From Halostella limicola (lineage in GTDB: Archaea > Halobacteriota > Halobacteria > Halobacteriales > Natronoarchaeaceae): DNA of 64,000 nt. Every line of letters begins with the position of its first letter. The stretch's first letter is position 1. Below are positions 49,573 through 57,404 of the stretch, one piece after another. The stretch is from the NCBI RefSeq assembly GCF_003675875.1, contig NZ_RCDI01000007.1, forward strand, positions 1 to 64,000. Reading direction: 5' to 3'. Made by a program: the position numbers and the translations under genes. The notes under the pieces are model-generated. The model was not told the origin of the DNA and made no database searches. It worked only from the letters and a program-made list of their open reading frames with translations.

Positions 49573-50153
49573 GCGATCTCGTTCCCTCCTTCGAGGTCGT
49601 CCGGGAGCGGACCGAACTCCGCGGGCACTCCCATCGCCAGCGTGTCCGGCGGGACGTCCCGGTCGACGACGGCGCCGGCGGCGACGAACGACCCCTTCCC
49701 GACCGTGACGTCGGGGAGGACGGTCGCGTTCGCGCCGATCGAGGCGCCGTCCTCGATGGTCGGCCCCTGCAGCGGAACGTCCTTCCGAACGGGATACGGG
49801 TCGTTCGTCAGCACCGCCCGCGGCCCGAGGAAGACGTTGTCGCCGACGGTGGTCTCCGGCGGCACGTACACCCCGGTCTGGATGCTGACGTGGGACCCCA
49901 CGTCGACCCGGCCGTCGATCACGGTGTCGGTTCCGACGACCACGTCGTCGCCGAACGTCGACTCCTCACGCACGAGGACGCCGTGTCCGGTGACGAACTC
50001 GTCGCCCGTCCGGACGTCCGCGTAGACGATCGAGCCCTGCCGGACCGTGGAGTCGTCGCCGAGCACCGTCGGACCGCAGTCGTCGGCGTACTCGTAGGCG
50101 ACGGTTGCGCCGTCGTCGACGTGCACGCCGTCGCCGGTTACGAGCTCGGCCAT
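49569..50153 (-). CDS. Left-handed beta-helix N-acetyltransferase (WbpD-like)
   Basis: A 194-residue hexapeptide-repeat acetyltransferase. Repeats run from about residue 25 to 160 (for example VGTDTVIDGRVDVGSHVSIQTGV and GASIGANATVLPDVTVGKGS), with ASIGANATVLP and AAGAVVDRDVPP typical of WbpD/WlbB enzymes. It would acetylate the 3-amino group of UDP-GlcNAc3NA using acetyl-CoA. It is the first gene of the operon; the island element at 50308-50317 is 164 bases upstream. Confidence 0.92.
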   Translation of the reverse strand: MAELVTGDGVHVDDGATVAYEYADDCGPTVLGDDSTVRQGSIVYADVRTGDEFVTGHGVLVREESTFGDDVVVGTDTVIDGRVDVGSHVSIQTGVYVPPETTVGDNVFLGPRAVLTNDPYPVRKDVPLQGPTIEDGASIGANATVLPDVTVGKGSFVAAGAVVDRDVPPDTLAMGVPAEFGPLPDDLEGGNEIA

Positions 50154-50307
50154 GCGGTCACCTCCGTCGGCGCCGGCGGTCCCGGCGGCGGCGATCTCGT
50201 TACTCGTCGATCGATGCGTGTCGTTCGTGTATGGCGGGTTCCGCTTCCCCAGCCGTACCCCAGTGCAAGCGGCATGAAAGGCTACTCCCTGCTTATGATG
50301 CAGATGC

Positions 50308-50317
50308 CTTTGTTATT
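50308..50317 (-). promoter_or_regulatory. AATAACAAAG element before the Wbp-type operon
   Basis: The minus strand reads AATAACAAAG, 164 bases before the ATG at 50153. The distance is like that at glmS. Confidence 0.5.
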
Positions 50318-50457
50318 GAGCGCCTTTAGTACGGGTATGAAGGTCCTTCAAGGGGAAAGCGGGTGGACAACGTCACGTCTGCACTGGATCTCGGGATTTC
50401 AGCGCGTTGACGCCGTCTGATCGGGTATAACCTAGTTACCGTGACTGTAATCGGTAT

Positions 50458-50467
50458 GTAACAAAGT
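50458..50467 (+). promoter_or_regulatory. TGTAACAAAG element before the DUF7344-like gene
   Basis: TGTAACAAAG begins 90 bases before the ATG at 50548. Confidence 0.5.
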
Positions 50468-50547
50468 GGTGATACCGGGATACCACGGTCTAGAAGTCCA
50501 CGTACGGGTAGGTAGAGATACCGAAGTTGACACACCGCGTCCAATTA

Positions 50548-51099
50548 ATGTCTCAATCCGACACCAGCGCGCTATCGCAGGACGTCGTGTTCGATCTCCT
50601 CAGCAGCCCCAGACGCCGGTTCGTGCTGTACTACCTGCGTCAGGAAAACGAGCCAGTAGAACTGCGGGAACTGGCCGACGAAGTCGCTGCCTGGGAGAAC
50701 GACATGGACGTCGAGGAACTCACAAGCCAACAGCGAAAACGAGTGTACGTCTCGCTGTATCAAACACACGTACCGAAGCTCGACGAAGCGGGGATCATCG
50801 AATACGACCAAGACAGCGGTATGGTCTCGTTGGCCGACCGCGCAGACGACCTGGGATCGTATCTCAGCAGCGAAGAGGAGACGCTCCCGTGGCAGATGTA
50901 CTACCTCGCGGTCGCCGTCGCCGGCGCGATACTGTACTCGCTCGTCGCGTTCGACGTCGCCTTCTTCGCGGCGGTTCCGGAGTTCGTCGCGGGCATCGCG
51001 ATCATCATCGCGTTCGGCCTCTCGGCGGTCGCTCACTACCTCTACAACCGGTATCACGAACCGGAGATCGACGCCGATCTGGTGAGTACGAACCGATAG
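50548..51099 (+). CDS. DUF7344-like winged helix with two C-terminal membrane segments
   Basis: A 183-residue paralogue of 21608-22195. The winged helix reads VVFDLLSSPRRRFVLYYLRQENEPVELRELADEVAAWE then KRVYVSLYQTHVPKLDEAGIIEYD. Two hydrophobic helices follow (MYYLAVAVAGAILYSLVAF and FVAGIAIIIAFGLSAVAHYLY). It is divergent from the Wbp-type operon and preceded by a TAACAAAG element, so it may regulate, and be part of, the glycan regulon. The ATG at 50548 is preferred over one at 50527. Confidence 0.87.
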   Translation: MSQSDTSALSQDVVFDLLSSPRRRFVLYYLRQENEPVELRELADEVAAWENDMDVEELTSQQRKRVYVSLYQTHVPKLDEAGIIEYDQDSGMVSLADRADDLGSYLSSEEETLPWQMYYLAVAVAGAILYSLVAFDVAFFAAVPEFVAGIAIIIAFGLSAVAHYLYNRYHEPEIDADLVSTNR

Positions 51100-51214
51100 C
51101 GGCGCTCAAAGGCGACGGCTCCGAAGCGGTGACGGCGGGCAGACTGTTCCTCCGGGCAGCAGACAAGCGCAGAGTACCGACCGCCTAGCACATCGGTTCC
51201 CCCGATATACCGTT

Positions 51215-51224
51215 CATAACAAAG
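51215..51224 (+). promoter_or_regulatory. CATAACAAAG element before the 51249 gene
   Basis: CATAACAAAG begins 34 bases before the ATG at 51249. Confidence 0.6.
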
Positions 51225-51248
51225 GGAAAATCGCATCATTAAACCGAT

Positions 51249-52871
51249 ATGGAGAGTCGGGAAACGACCGGACCATCCACGATCCTCGTCGGGATCGACG
51301 CGGCGTGTCGAGGGGTCCTCGACCCGCTGATCGACGACGGGGTCGTGCCGAACCTCGCCGGGCTGCTCGCGGACGGCGCGAGCGGCCCGCTGGAGTCGCA
51401 GATCCCGCCGTGGACGGCCAGCGCCTGGCCGTCGATGTACACGGGCACGAACCCGGGGAAACACGGCGTGTTCGATTTCCTCTCGTTCGACGGGTACGAC
51501 TGGGGGGTAGTCAACGCGACCCACGTCGACGAGCGGCCGCTGTGGAGCCTGCTCGACCGACAGGACCGCACGAGCGTCGTCGTGAACGTCCCGGTGACGC
51601 ATCCGCCGGAGGAGTTCGACGGCGCGCTCGTCCCCGGGTACGTCGCGCCGGAAGATCCCGACTGTCACCCCGCCGGCGTCCTCGACGACGTGCGGGAGGC
51701 GATCGGGGAGTACCGCGTCTACCCGAAGAACGCTGACAGCGCGGAGGGAAAGCGCGAGGCGTTCGCCGACGCCGCGCGGTCCCGCGGCGAGGCGTTCCGC
51801 TACCTCGTCGACCGGTTCGACCCGGAGTTCGGCTTCGTCGAGTTCCAGTCGACCGACACCGTGTTCCACGACCTCCCGGGCGACCAGGAGGCCGTCCGGG
51901 CGGTGTACGAAGCCGTCGATGAACAGCTCGGCGCGATCCTCGCGGAGTGCGATCCGGACACCGTGGTCGTCGCGAGCGACCACGGCATGGGGCCGTACCG
52001 CGGCCACGAGTTCCGCGTGAACGAGTTCCTCCGCGAGAGCGACGACGTGACCGCGGTGAAAGGCGGGGAGGGGATGCCGACCTGGGCCACCGTCCGCGAC
52101 GGTCAGCTCAAGGAGGGTCAGGCCGAGACCGATCCCGACAGCGGCGCGATGGAGCGCGTCATGGCGGCGCTCGCCGGCGTCGGCCTCACGAGCCAGCGCA
52201 TCGGGAAAGCGCTGGATGCGGTCGGCCTCGCGGACGCCGTCGCCGCTCGCGTGCCGACGTCGATGGTCAGCGCCGGGACGGAACAGGTCGACTTCCCGTC
52301 CTCCCGGGCGTACATGCGCTCCCGCATCGAGTGCGGCGTCCGGATCAACCTCGAAGGGCGGGAGCCGGACGGCGTCGTCCCCGCCGACCGGTACGAGGCC
52401 GTCCGCGACGACCTCATCGACCGACTCTCCAGCGTCCGGACGCCCGACGGGGACCCCCTGTTCGACGACGTGGCGCGCCGCGAGAAGTACTTCGAGGGGC
52501 CTCACGCCGACGACGCCGTCGACGTGGTGACGGTGCCGTCGAAGTTCGACCACTTCCTCTCCGCGAAGCTCCGCGGGTCGCAGTGGGGCGAGCCGTCGGA
52601 GCCCTGGAATCACAAGCGCGACGGCATCGTCGCCCTCGCCGGCGAGGGCGTCGACGAGTCGGCCGCGCTCGGGGACGCCCACCTGTTCGACGTGGCGCCG
52701 ACGGTGCTCGCCACCATGGGCGTGCCCGCAGACGAGCGGATGGACGGGACGGTCCTCCCGGCGGTGGAGTCGGCCGGAGAGCGCAGCTATCCGGAGTACA
52801 GCAGACGATCGACGGCGACGGACGACGAGGCCGTCGAAGACCGCCTCAGCAATCTCGGATACATCGAATAG
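51249..52871 (+). CDS. Type I phosphodiesterase/nucleotide pyrophosphatase family enzyme
   Basis: A 540-residue alkaline-phosphatase-superfamily enzyme of the phosphodiesterase branch. LVGIDAACRGVLDPLIDDG (metal Asp), the nucleophile motif PPWTASAWPSMYTGTNPGKHG (Thr near residue 58), FQSTDTVFHDLPGD (about 199-212) and VVVASDHGMGPYRGHEF (about 239-255) are intact. It hydrolyses or transfers phospho-groups from nucleotide sugars or lipid-linked intermediates; the exact substrate is open. The C-terminus EDRLSNLGYIE matches the other two family members in this window. It forms an operon with the FemAB-like gene 18 bases downstream. Confidence 0.87.
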   Translation: MESRETTGPSTILVGIDAACRGVLDPLIDDGVVPNLAGLLADGASGPLESQIPPWTASAWPSMYTGTNPGKHGVFDFLSFDGYDWGVVNATHVDERPLWSLLDRQDRTSVVVNVPVTHPPEEFDGALVPGYVAPEDPDCHPAGVLDDVREAIGEYRVYPKNADSAEGKREAFADAARSRGEAFRYLVDRFDPEFGFVEFQSTDTVFHDLPGDQEAVRAVYEAVDEQLGAILAECDPDTVVVASDHGMGPYRGHEFRVNEFLRESDDVTAVKGGEGMPTWATVRDGQLKEGQAETDPDSGAMERVMAALAGVGLTSQRIGKALDAVGLADAVAARVPTSMVSAGTEQVDFPSSRAYMRSRIECGVRINLEGREPDGVVPADRYEAVRDDLIDRLSSVRTPDGDPLFDDVARREKYFEGPHADDAVDVVTVPSKFDHFLSAKLRGSQWGEPSEPWNHKRDGIVALAGEGVDESAALGDAHLFDVAPTVLATMGVPADERMDGTVLPAVESAGERSYPEYSRRSTATDDEAVEDRLSNLGYIE

Positions 52872-52889
52872 TTCGGAGTAATCTGACGC

Positions 52890-53894
52890 ATGAGCATCGA
52901 CATCCGTATTCTCGACGACGAAGACGAGTGGGATCGATACGTCGACCGATCTGACGGCACGAACCTGTTTCACCGGTACGCCGCGCTGGAGGTACAGGCG
53001 CAGTACACGAACGCTGAACTGTATCCCCTCGCCGGGTTCAAGGGCCAGGAGGCTGTCGGGCTCTTCCCGGTGTTCGAGATCCGCAAGGGACCGGTGTCAG
53101 CCGCGTTCTCGCCACCTCCCGAGATCCGGGTGCCGTATCTCGGTCCCGCCCTCCTGAACGTCGACAAGCTGAAGCGGCGCAAGCGCGACCGCCGCGAGAA
53201 GCGCTTCGTCGAGAACTGCCTCGACGTGGTCGACGAGGAGATCGGGCCGAAGTACACGCACTTCAGGACCGACGAGCGCTTCGACGACCTCCGGCCGTTC
53301 ATCTGGAACGACCACGACGTCACGCCGACGTACACCTACATGGTAGATCTGGACGCGGACGAGGAGACGCTCCAGGCGCGGTTCAGCTCCGACGCGCGGA
53401 GCAACATCCGCGACGGCGAGGACGCCGACTACGTCATCGAGGAGGAAGGCTACGAGGCGATTGAGAAGATCCTGGAGCAGGTTCGCGCCCGCTACGAGGC
53501 ACAGGACGTCTCCTTTCACCTGCCGACCGCCCTCGTCGGCGACCTGTTCGACCGGCTCCCCGACGGCTACGTCCGGCCGTACGCGCTGTACGTCGACGGC
53601 GACTTCGTCGGCGGGATCCTCGCGCTCGACGACGGCGAGCGCGTCTACCGCTGGCAGGGCGGCGTCCGGACCGACGCCGACGTCGACATCGCGCCCAACG
53701 ACCTGCTCGACTGGCGGGTCATGTCGGACGCCAGAGAGCGCGGCCGTTCGCACTACGACCTCGTCGGCGCGGACGACCCGCGGATCAACCGCTACAAGGC
53801 GAAGTTCGGCCCGGACGTCGAGGCCTACCACAGCGTCGAGAAGGGGACGCCCGTGATGAACAAGATGGCGCAGCTCTACCGACAGCTGCGGTAG
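52890..53894 (+). CDS. FemAB/GNAT-like acyltransferase, second copy
   Basis: A 334-residue paralogue of 42070-43071, with the same blocks: GFKGQEAVGLFPVF, TPTYTYMVDLDADEETLQARFSSDARSNIRDGED and HYDLVGADDPRINRYKAKFG. It is translated from the same message as the phosphodiesterase-like gene. Two copies in one island suggest two distinct amino-acyl or acyl decorations, or two acceptor sugars. The gene is followed by T-rich tracts (53934-53959) suited to termination. Confidence 0.8.
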   Translation: MSIDIRILDDEDEWDRYVDRSDGTNLFHRYAALEVQAQYTNAELYPLAGFKGQEAVGLFPVFEIRKGPVSAAFSPPPEIRVPYLGPALLNVDKLKRRKRDRREKRFVENCLDVVDEEIGPKYTHFRTDERFDDLRPFIWNDHDVTPTYTYMVDLDADEETLQARFSSDARSNIRDGEDADYVIEEEGYEAIEKILEQVRARYEAQDVSFHLPTALVGDLFDRLPDGYVRPYALYVDGDFVGGILALDDGERVYRWQGGVRTDADVDIAPNDLLDWRVMSDARERGRSHYDLVGADDPRINRYKAKFGPDVEAYHSVEKGTPVMNKMAQLYRQLR

Positions 53895-53933
53895 TCCGGC
53901 GCGGCGCGCACGCTCCTGCTTCGAGTCGGTGCT

Positions 53934-53959
53934 CCTTTTTCCGTCGGGACTCCTTTTTC
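53934..53959 (+). terminator. Two oligo-T tracts after the FemAB-like gene
   Basis: CCTTTTTCC and CCTTTTTCGG follow each other about 40-65 bases past the stop at 53894. Archaeal transcription typically ends at such T runs. Confidence 0.55.
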
Positions 53960-54121
53960 GGCCGGCGCTCGTTGCCTTCCACCGACGCTTTTCGTCCGGA
54001 CGCTCGCCGGGGGATCGATGTCCGGTCAGCGGCGCTGCACCGACGGTCACGGAGTGCCAGCGGAGTACCTGCTGTGAAGTTCAACGGGAGACGGGGAGAA
54101 CCGTACCGCGGAGAGCGAGGG

Positions 54122-54703
54122 TCAGTCGCTCGCTCGGCGCGGTCGAACCGCCGACACCACGTCGGACAGGACGGGCGCCCCGTCGACGATCCACGCGACC
54201 AGGGCGGTCAAGAGGAGTGCGAGTTCGAGCCCGAGGTAGAACTGTCCGCGGGGCGTCGCGAGGAACTCGACGAAGGCCGCGAAGAGCGTCCGGAACTCGA
54301 AGAGGAACCCCTGCGGTTCGCTGGTCGGGCCGACGACGACCGGCCACAGCAGGATCGAGAACGGAAGCTCCCCTTTCGTCAGTAGCGGGTACAGCACGTC
54401 ACCAGGGAGATGGCTGACGTGGCCGAACGCGAGCGCCGTCCCCCAGCGGGGGACGCCGGCACGTCGCGCCAGAAGCATCACCGTCGGGACGAAAGCGGCC
54501 GCGACGAACACGGAGTGTGCGACGGACGTGCCGCTCGGCAGGACGCCGAAGGTCCACGCCAGCGGCTTGTCGACCAGGTCAGGTAGCTGGGTGCCGAGCG
54601 CGAGCAGCAACGCCTCGGCCCCGCCCGGAGGCTCGTCGTAGCGCACTCGGGAGTACACCGAGTACGCGACGTACCCCACCGCGAGGTGCTCCCAAGGCCA
54701 CAT
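54122..54703 (-). CDS. YdjM-like membrane metal-dependent hydrolase family protein
   Basis: A 193-residue membrane protein with about four hydrophobic segments. MWPWEHLAVGYVAYSVYSR, GTQLPDLVDKPLAWTFGVLPSGTSVAHSVF and HVSHLPGDVLYPL include the His and Asp residues conserved in this membrane hydrolase family. Its start overlaps the stop of the DUF1616-like gene by one base, so the pair is an operon. The substrate is not known. Confidence 0.8.
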   Translation of the reverse strand: MWPWEHLAVGYVAYSVYSRVRYDEPPGGAEALLLALGTQLPDLVDKPLAWTFGVLPSGTSVAHSVFVAAAFVPTVMLLARRAGVPRWGTALAFGHVSHLPGDVLYPLLTKGELPFSILLWPVVVGPTSEPQGFLFEFRTLFAAFVEFLATPRGQFYLGLELALLLTALVAWIVDGAPVLSDVVSAVRPRRASD

Positions 54704-55746
54704 CAGGACTCGGAGACCGAGATCCAGACGTGCGTGGTCCTGTACGCGTCCGCCGAGGTCGGGTCTTCGGGCGGCGTGCCGCGGTAGAGCTGGTACTGGA
54801 GCCGCAGGTCGTCCCCGAGCATCTCCGGCGCGACCCCGTGCTGTTCCGTCCAGCGCTCGCCCGGATCGACCGTGTTCTGGAACCGCGTCACTTCCTGCTG
54901 CTCCAGCACGGTCGCCCCGCTCTCGTCGGCGTCCACGCGCTGGATGACCACCACGACTGTGTAGGTCGTGCGTTCGCCCTCGTCGTTGGACACCCTGACC
55001 GTCATGTCGCGCTCCTCGCCAGCCGTGAACTCCGACGGATACCCTTCCGTCACCAGGTCGCCCGACTCGTTTTCGGTCAGCAGCGTCATCGAGGACGACG
55101 ACTGGCCGTCGGCGGGGGAGACGATCGCGCCGCCGAGCGCCGCGAACGCGACGAGGACGCTCAGGGCGAGCGCTACGTTCACGAGCGCCACGCCGGCCGA
55201 GTCAGCGCCGAAAACGCCCTCGTGGACCTTACCGGTCCAGCGCCGCACCGGAAGCCGGAAGCGCCGGGCGGGCGACAGCCGGAACCGACGTACCGCCGCG
55301 ACGAGGACGCCGGCCGCGGCGAACAGCGACAGACCGCCGAGCACGGACAGCGCCGTGATCTCGAAGCCGGCCAGCGTGATCGCGAAGACGACCAGCGGAA
55401 CCACCGCCAGACTCATGCCGAACGCCAGCGCCGCCCGCTCGACGAGGTCGACCCGACGAGCGGTTCCGCCGTTCGTCGCGACCGACCGCTCGCCGACCGA
55501 TCGAAACCCCTCGTCGCGTCCCGCGCGACCCGGATACAGCGCCGAGACGAGCGCGTACCCGGGGACAAACGCCAACAGCGGCGCGGCGACCGCTGCACGG
55601 AGCGCCGTCGGCGCCGACGGGAAAGCGAGCAATAGCAGGTCGGCCAGTAGCAGATAGCCGGCGACGAGCGAGAGATCCACCGGGACGCCTCTCGCCGACA
55701 GCAGCAACTGGACCCAGAACGGCCGGTTCGACGTCTCGTGTTTCAT
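54703..55746 (-). CDS. DUF1616-like membrane protein
   Basis: A 347-residue protein. Four N-terminal hydrophobic segments (from LSLVAGYLLLADLLLLAF to VLGGLSLFAAAGVLVA), with the LRAAVAAPLLAFVPGYALVSALYP block that marks DUF1616, are followed by a further segment and a C-terminal extracytoplasmic beta domain (SNDEGERTTYTVVVVIQRV). I chose the ATG at 55746; a frame extending to 55803 adds unconserved residues. It is part of the glycan island by position and by the AATAACAATG element upstream. The function is unknown. Confidence 0.78.
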   Translation of the reverse strand: MKHETSNRPFWVQLLLSARGVPVDLSLVAGYLLLADLLLLAFPSAPTALRAAVAAPLLAFVPGYALVSALYPGRAGRDEGFRSVGERSVATNGGTARRVDLVERAALAFGMSLAVVPLVVFAITLAGFEITALSVLGGLSLFAAAGVLVAAVRRFRLSPARRFRLPVRRWTGKVHEGVFGADSAGVALVNVALALSVLVAFAALGGAIVSPADGQSSSSMTLLTENESGDLVTEGYPSEFTAGEERDMTVRVSNDEGERTTYTVVVVIQRVDADESGATVLEQQEVTRFQNTVDPGERWTEQHGVAPEMLGDDLRLQYQLYRGTPPEDPTSADAYRTTHVWISVSES

Positions 55747-56139
55747 TTGAGTCGTTGCCAGTGCGGGATCGGTACGGTTCGTTCGCCCACGACAGTGGGG
55801 CAACTGCCACCAGACATAGGACTATCGTTGCCCGAGGATAGACGGCTTCGGGGCATTGTTATTCAGCACCTACGTCTCCTGGCGCGCCGTCGGGACGAAC
55901 GCTTTGATAGAGTGAAAGAGCCACACGGATGGCGGTGCCGTCGCTTTCGACCGGAGTCGGGAGACCCGGTTCGCGGTCTCTCGGCGCTCGACGTGTGGAT
56001 CGGCGGAAGTGACGCTGCGAGAGCGATCCCACTGGATCGGATTCGCGTCGGAAGCTGGCACGGGGTCTTCGAGTTCTCTGCTGTCAGCGAACTCCTTGCT
56101 GTCAGTGAGCGGCTGTACCGGGCGCCGGAAGGGAACCGC
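55747..56139. other. Intergenic region with an island-type element, no gene
   Basis: A 393-base region between two minus-strand genes. It has an AATAACAATG element (55854-55863, minus) and a short direct repeat (GCTGTCAG-x-GA, near 56085 and 56098). Frames through it have no conserved features. It may include remains of a gene, but I cannot show that. Confidence 0.4.
55854..55863 (-). promoter_or_regulatory. AATAACAATG element before the DUF1616-like gene
   Basis: The minus strand reads AATAACAATG, about 110 bases before the ATG at 55746. Confidence 0.45.
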
Positions 56140-56328
56140 TCACTGGTCCGTCGCGACGCCCTCTCGAAGGGCCCGCGTCGTCGAACAGTCCAGACAGGCG
56201 TACACCCGGTTCTCGTTGTTACCGAAGACCTTCGCGAACTGGTAGGTGACGTACGCCCCGCAGTTCCGGCACTGACGGTTCGTTGCCGATCCGCGGCTTC
56301 GAGTCGACCGCTCTGGTTGCGACGCCAT
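56140..56328 (-). CDS. Small zinc-finger protein (DUF7563-like)
   Basis: A 62-residue protein with one zinc ribbon: CRNCGAYVTYQFAKVFGNNENRVYACLDC, two CxxC pairs 22 residues apart. This matches haloarchaeal DUF7563, as I recall that family. The ATG at 56328 is preferred over one at 56337 because the TATAACAAAG element lies 25-34 bases before it. It may be a small regulator tied to the glycan island. Confidence 0.82.
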   Translation of the reverse strand: MASQPERSTRSRGSATNRQCRNCGAYVTYQFAKVFGNNENRVYACLDCSTTRALREGVATDQ

Positions 56329-56352
56329 GACAGACACACCCTCTGTGAGTCG

Positions 56353-56362
56353 CTTTGTTATA
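56353..56362 (-). promoter_or_regulatory. TATAACAAAG element before the zinc-finger gene
   Basis: The minus strand reads TATAACAAAG, a perfect copy beginning 34 bases before the ATG at 56328. It is the last copy at the right end of the island. Confidence 0.6.
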
Positions 56363-56385
56363 CGCCACTTAGCGAAATCGGGGCT

Positions 56386-56409
56386 GAAACGGCCGTTTTC
56401 GGCCGTTTC
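56386..56409. repeat. Perfect 10-bp hairpin with TTTT loop
   Basis: GAAACGGCCG and CGGCCGTTTC flank TTTT. It lies 23 bases upstream of the TATAACAAAG element of the zinc-finger gene and could be an operator. Confidence 0.45.
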
Positions 56410-56727
56410 GCAACGCCGCGTTTCTCAGCGACCGCGAAAGCGAGTGTCGGATACCGTCTGCTTTCCGCGACGAAACTCGGCGAAAGTCGGGCGCGACGAT
56501 GGGTTCCTCGTGGGATGGTCCCTTCAGTAGTATCCTGAGTCACCTCGAACAGCGTATCTCCAAAGCGACCTCGGCACCAAAGCGTACCTCGTGGTAAACA
56601 AATGGTGTCGAGTAACAGTAGTACGATAATCGTATCGTAGTTATGTTTGGGTTAAACTGAAAGAAAGAGGGTAATTCTAGGACGACTATGGACACGAGTT
56701 AAGAGCGGCAGGCCCTAGGAAAGCGAT

Positions 56728-57009
56728 ATGACTGAGGTGTGGGACGAGATCGGGTTCGTCATCAGCTCGCGGTATCGGGTTGCCGTCCTCGAACGGCTCG
56801 CCGAGGGGCCGGCGACCCCGTCACAGATCGCTACCGATTCCGAGCTCTCCATCGCGCACATATCGCGGAGCCTCCGTCGGCTTCGCGACCGCGACCTCGT
56901 GGAACTGCTCGTTTCGGAGGACCGGAAGAAGGGACGGGTGTACGGCATCACCGATAGGGGCGACCAGATATGGAACCAGATCCAGGCCGAGAACATGCTC
57001 GAGGAGTAG
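56728..57009 (+). CDS. Winged-helix transcription regulator (MarR/ArsR-like)
   Basis: A 93-residue single winged helix: SRYRVAVLERLAEGPATPSQIATDSELSIAHISRSLRRLRDRDLVELL, then the wing KKGRVYGITDRG. The length and layout are those of haloarchaeal ArsR/MarR-like DNA-binding proteins. A TATA-like GAGTTAAGAG lies about 30 bases before the ATG. There are no cysteines, so metal sensing is unlikely. The target is unknown. Confidence 0.83.
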   Translation: MTEVWDEIGFVISSRYRVAVLERLAEGPATPSQIATDSELSIAHISRSLRRLRDRDLVELLVSEDRKKGRVYGITDRGDQIWNQIQAENMLEE

Positions 57010-57404
57010 TCCGCGACGGAGGATCAACGCGCTCGTCCGAGCCAGCGGTTTTTTGTACGGTGTCTGTACGGCACCTGGACCGACAGCCGCGTCGCTGGGT
57101 CGTCGGGGACGGAACGACGACCCGCACGAGAGTCGACGGAGGGCGTGACCGGTAGGAACGATACCGACGAGAACTGGAGACGCGAGAAGGGCCTGTGGAG
57201 GCAGCGGGCGACTGTTACCGGGTAGAGAAACTACGGCCGCTGGTCGTACTACTGCTCACCGCGATGGCGTTTCGACCGATGACCGCCGGTCCAACGACCG
57301 GAACCCGTTATCTGGGTCCCCCCGATCCATAGGTAGAGAAACTGATGATTTCTGACTTTCAGGTGGTGTTTCCGCTCAATTCAGTCACGTCGCGCAGACT
57401 GATA
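57010..57404. other. Intergenic region, no gene seen
   Basis: A 395-base region. A GGTAGAGAAACT sequence occurs twice (about 57222 and 57333). No frame has coding character, and there is no structured RNA that I recognise. Confidence 0.45.

Larger units (their letters stand above)
50154..50547. other. Divergent promoter region between the Wbp operon and a winged-helix gene
   Basis: This 394-base gap separates the acetyltransferase gene (minus) from the DUF7344-like gene (plus). It holds one TAACAAAG element on each strand (50308-50317 minus; 50458-50467 plus). It also holds an imperfect palindrome near 50424-50441 (GGTATAACCTAGTTACC). No gene is visible. The leader toward 50153 may be long. 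Confidence 0.5.
56338..56727. other. Intergenic region with hairpin and AT-rich promoter
   Basis: A 390-base divergent gap. It contains the TATAACAAAG element (56353-56362), a perfect hairpin (56386-56409), and an AT-rich stretch (about 56575-56680) ahead of the plus-strand gene at 56728. No gene is visible. Confidence 0.5.

Noticed and set aside
55863-56139. Possible decayed gene between the DUF1616-like and zinc-finger genes
   Set aside because: Frames on both strands show no family motif, no start with a TATA box and no consistent codon bias; I cannot distinguish it from non-coding DNA.
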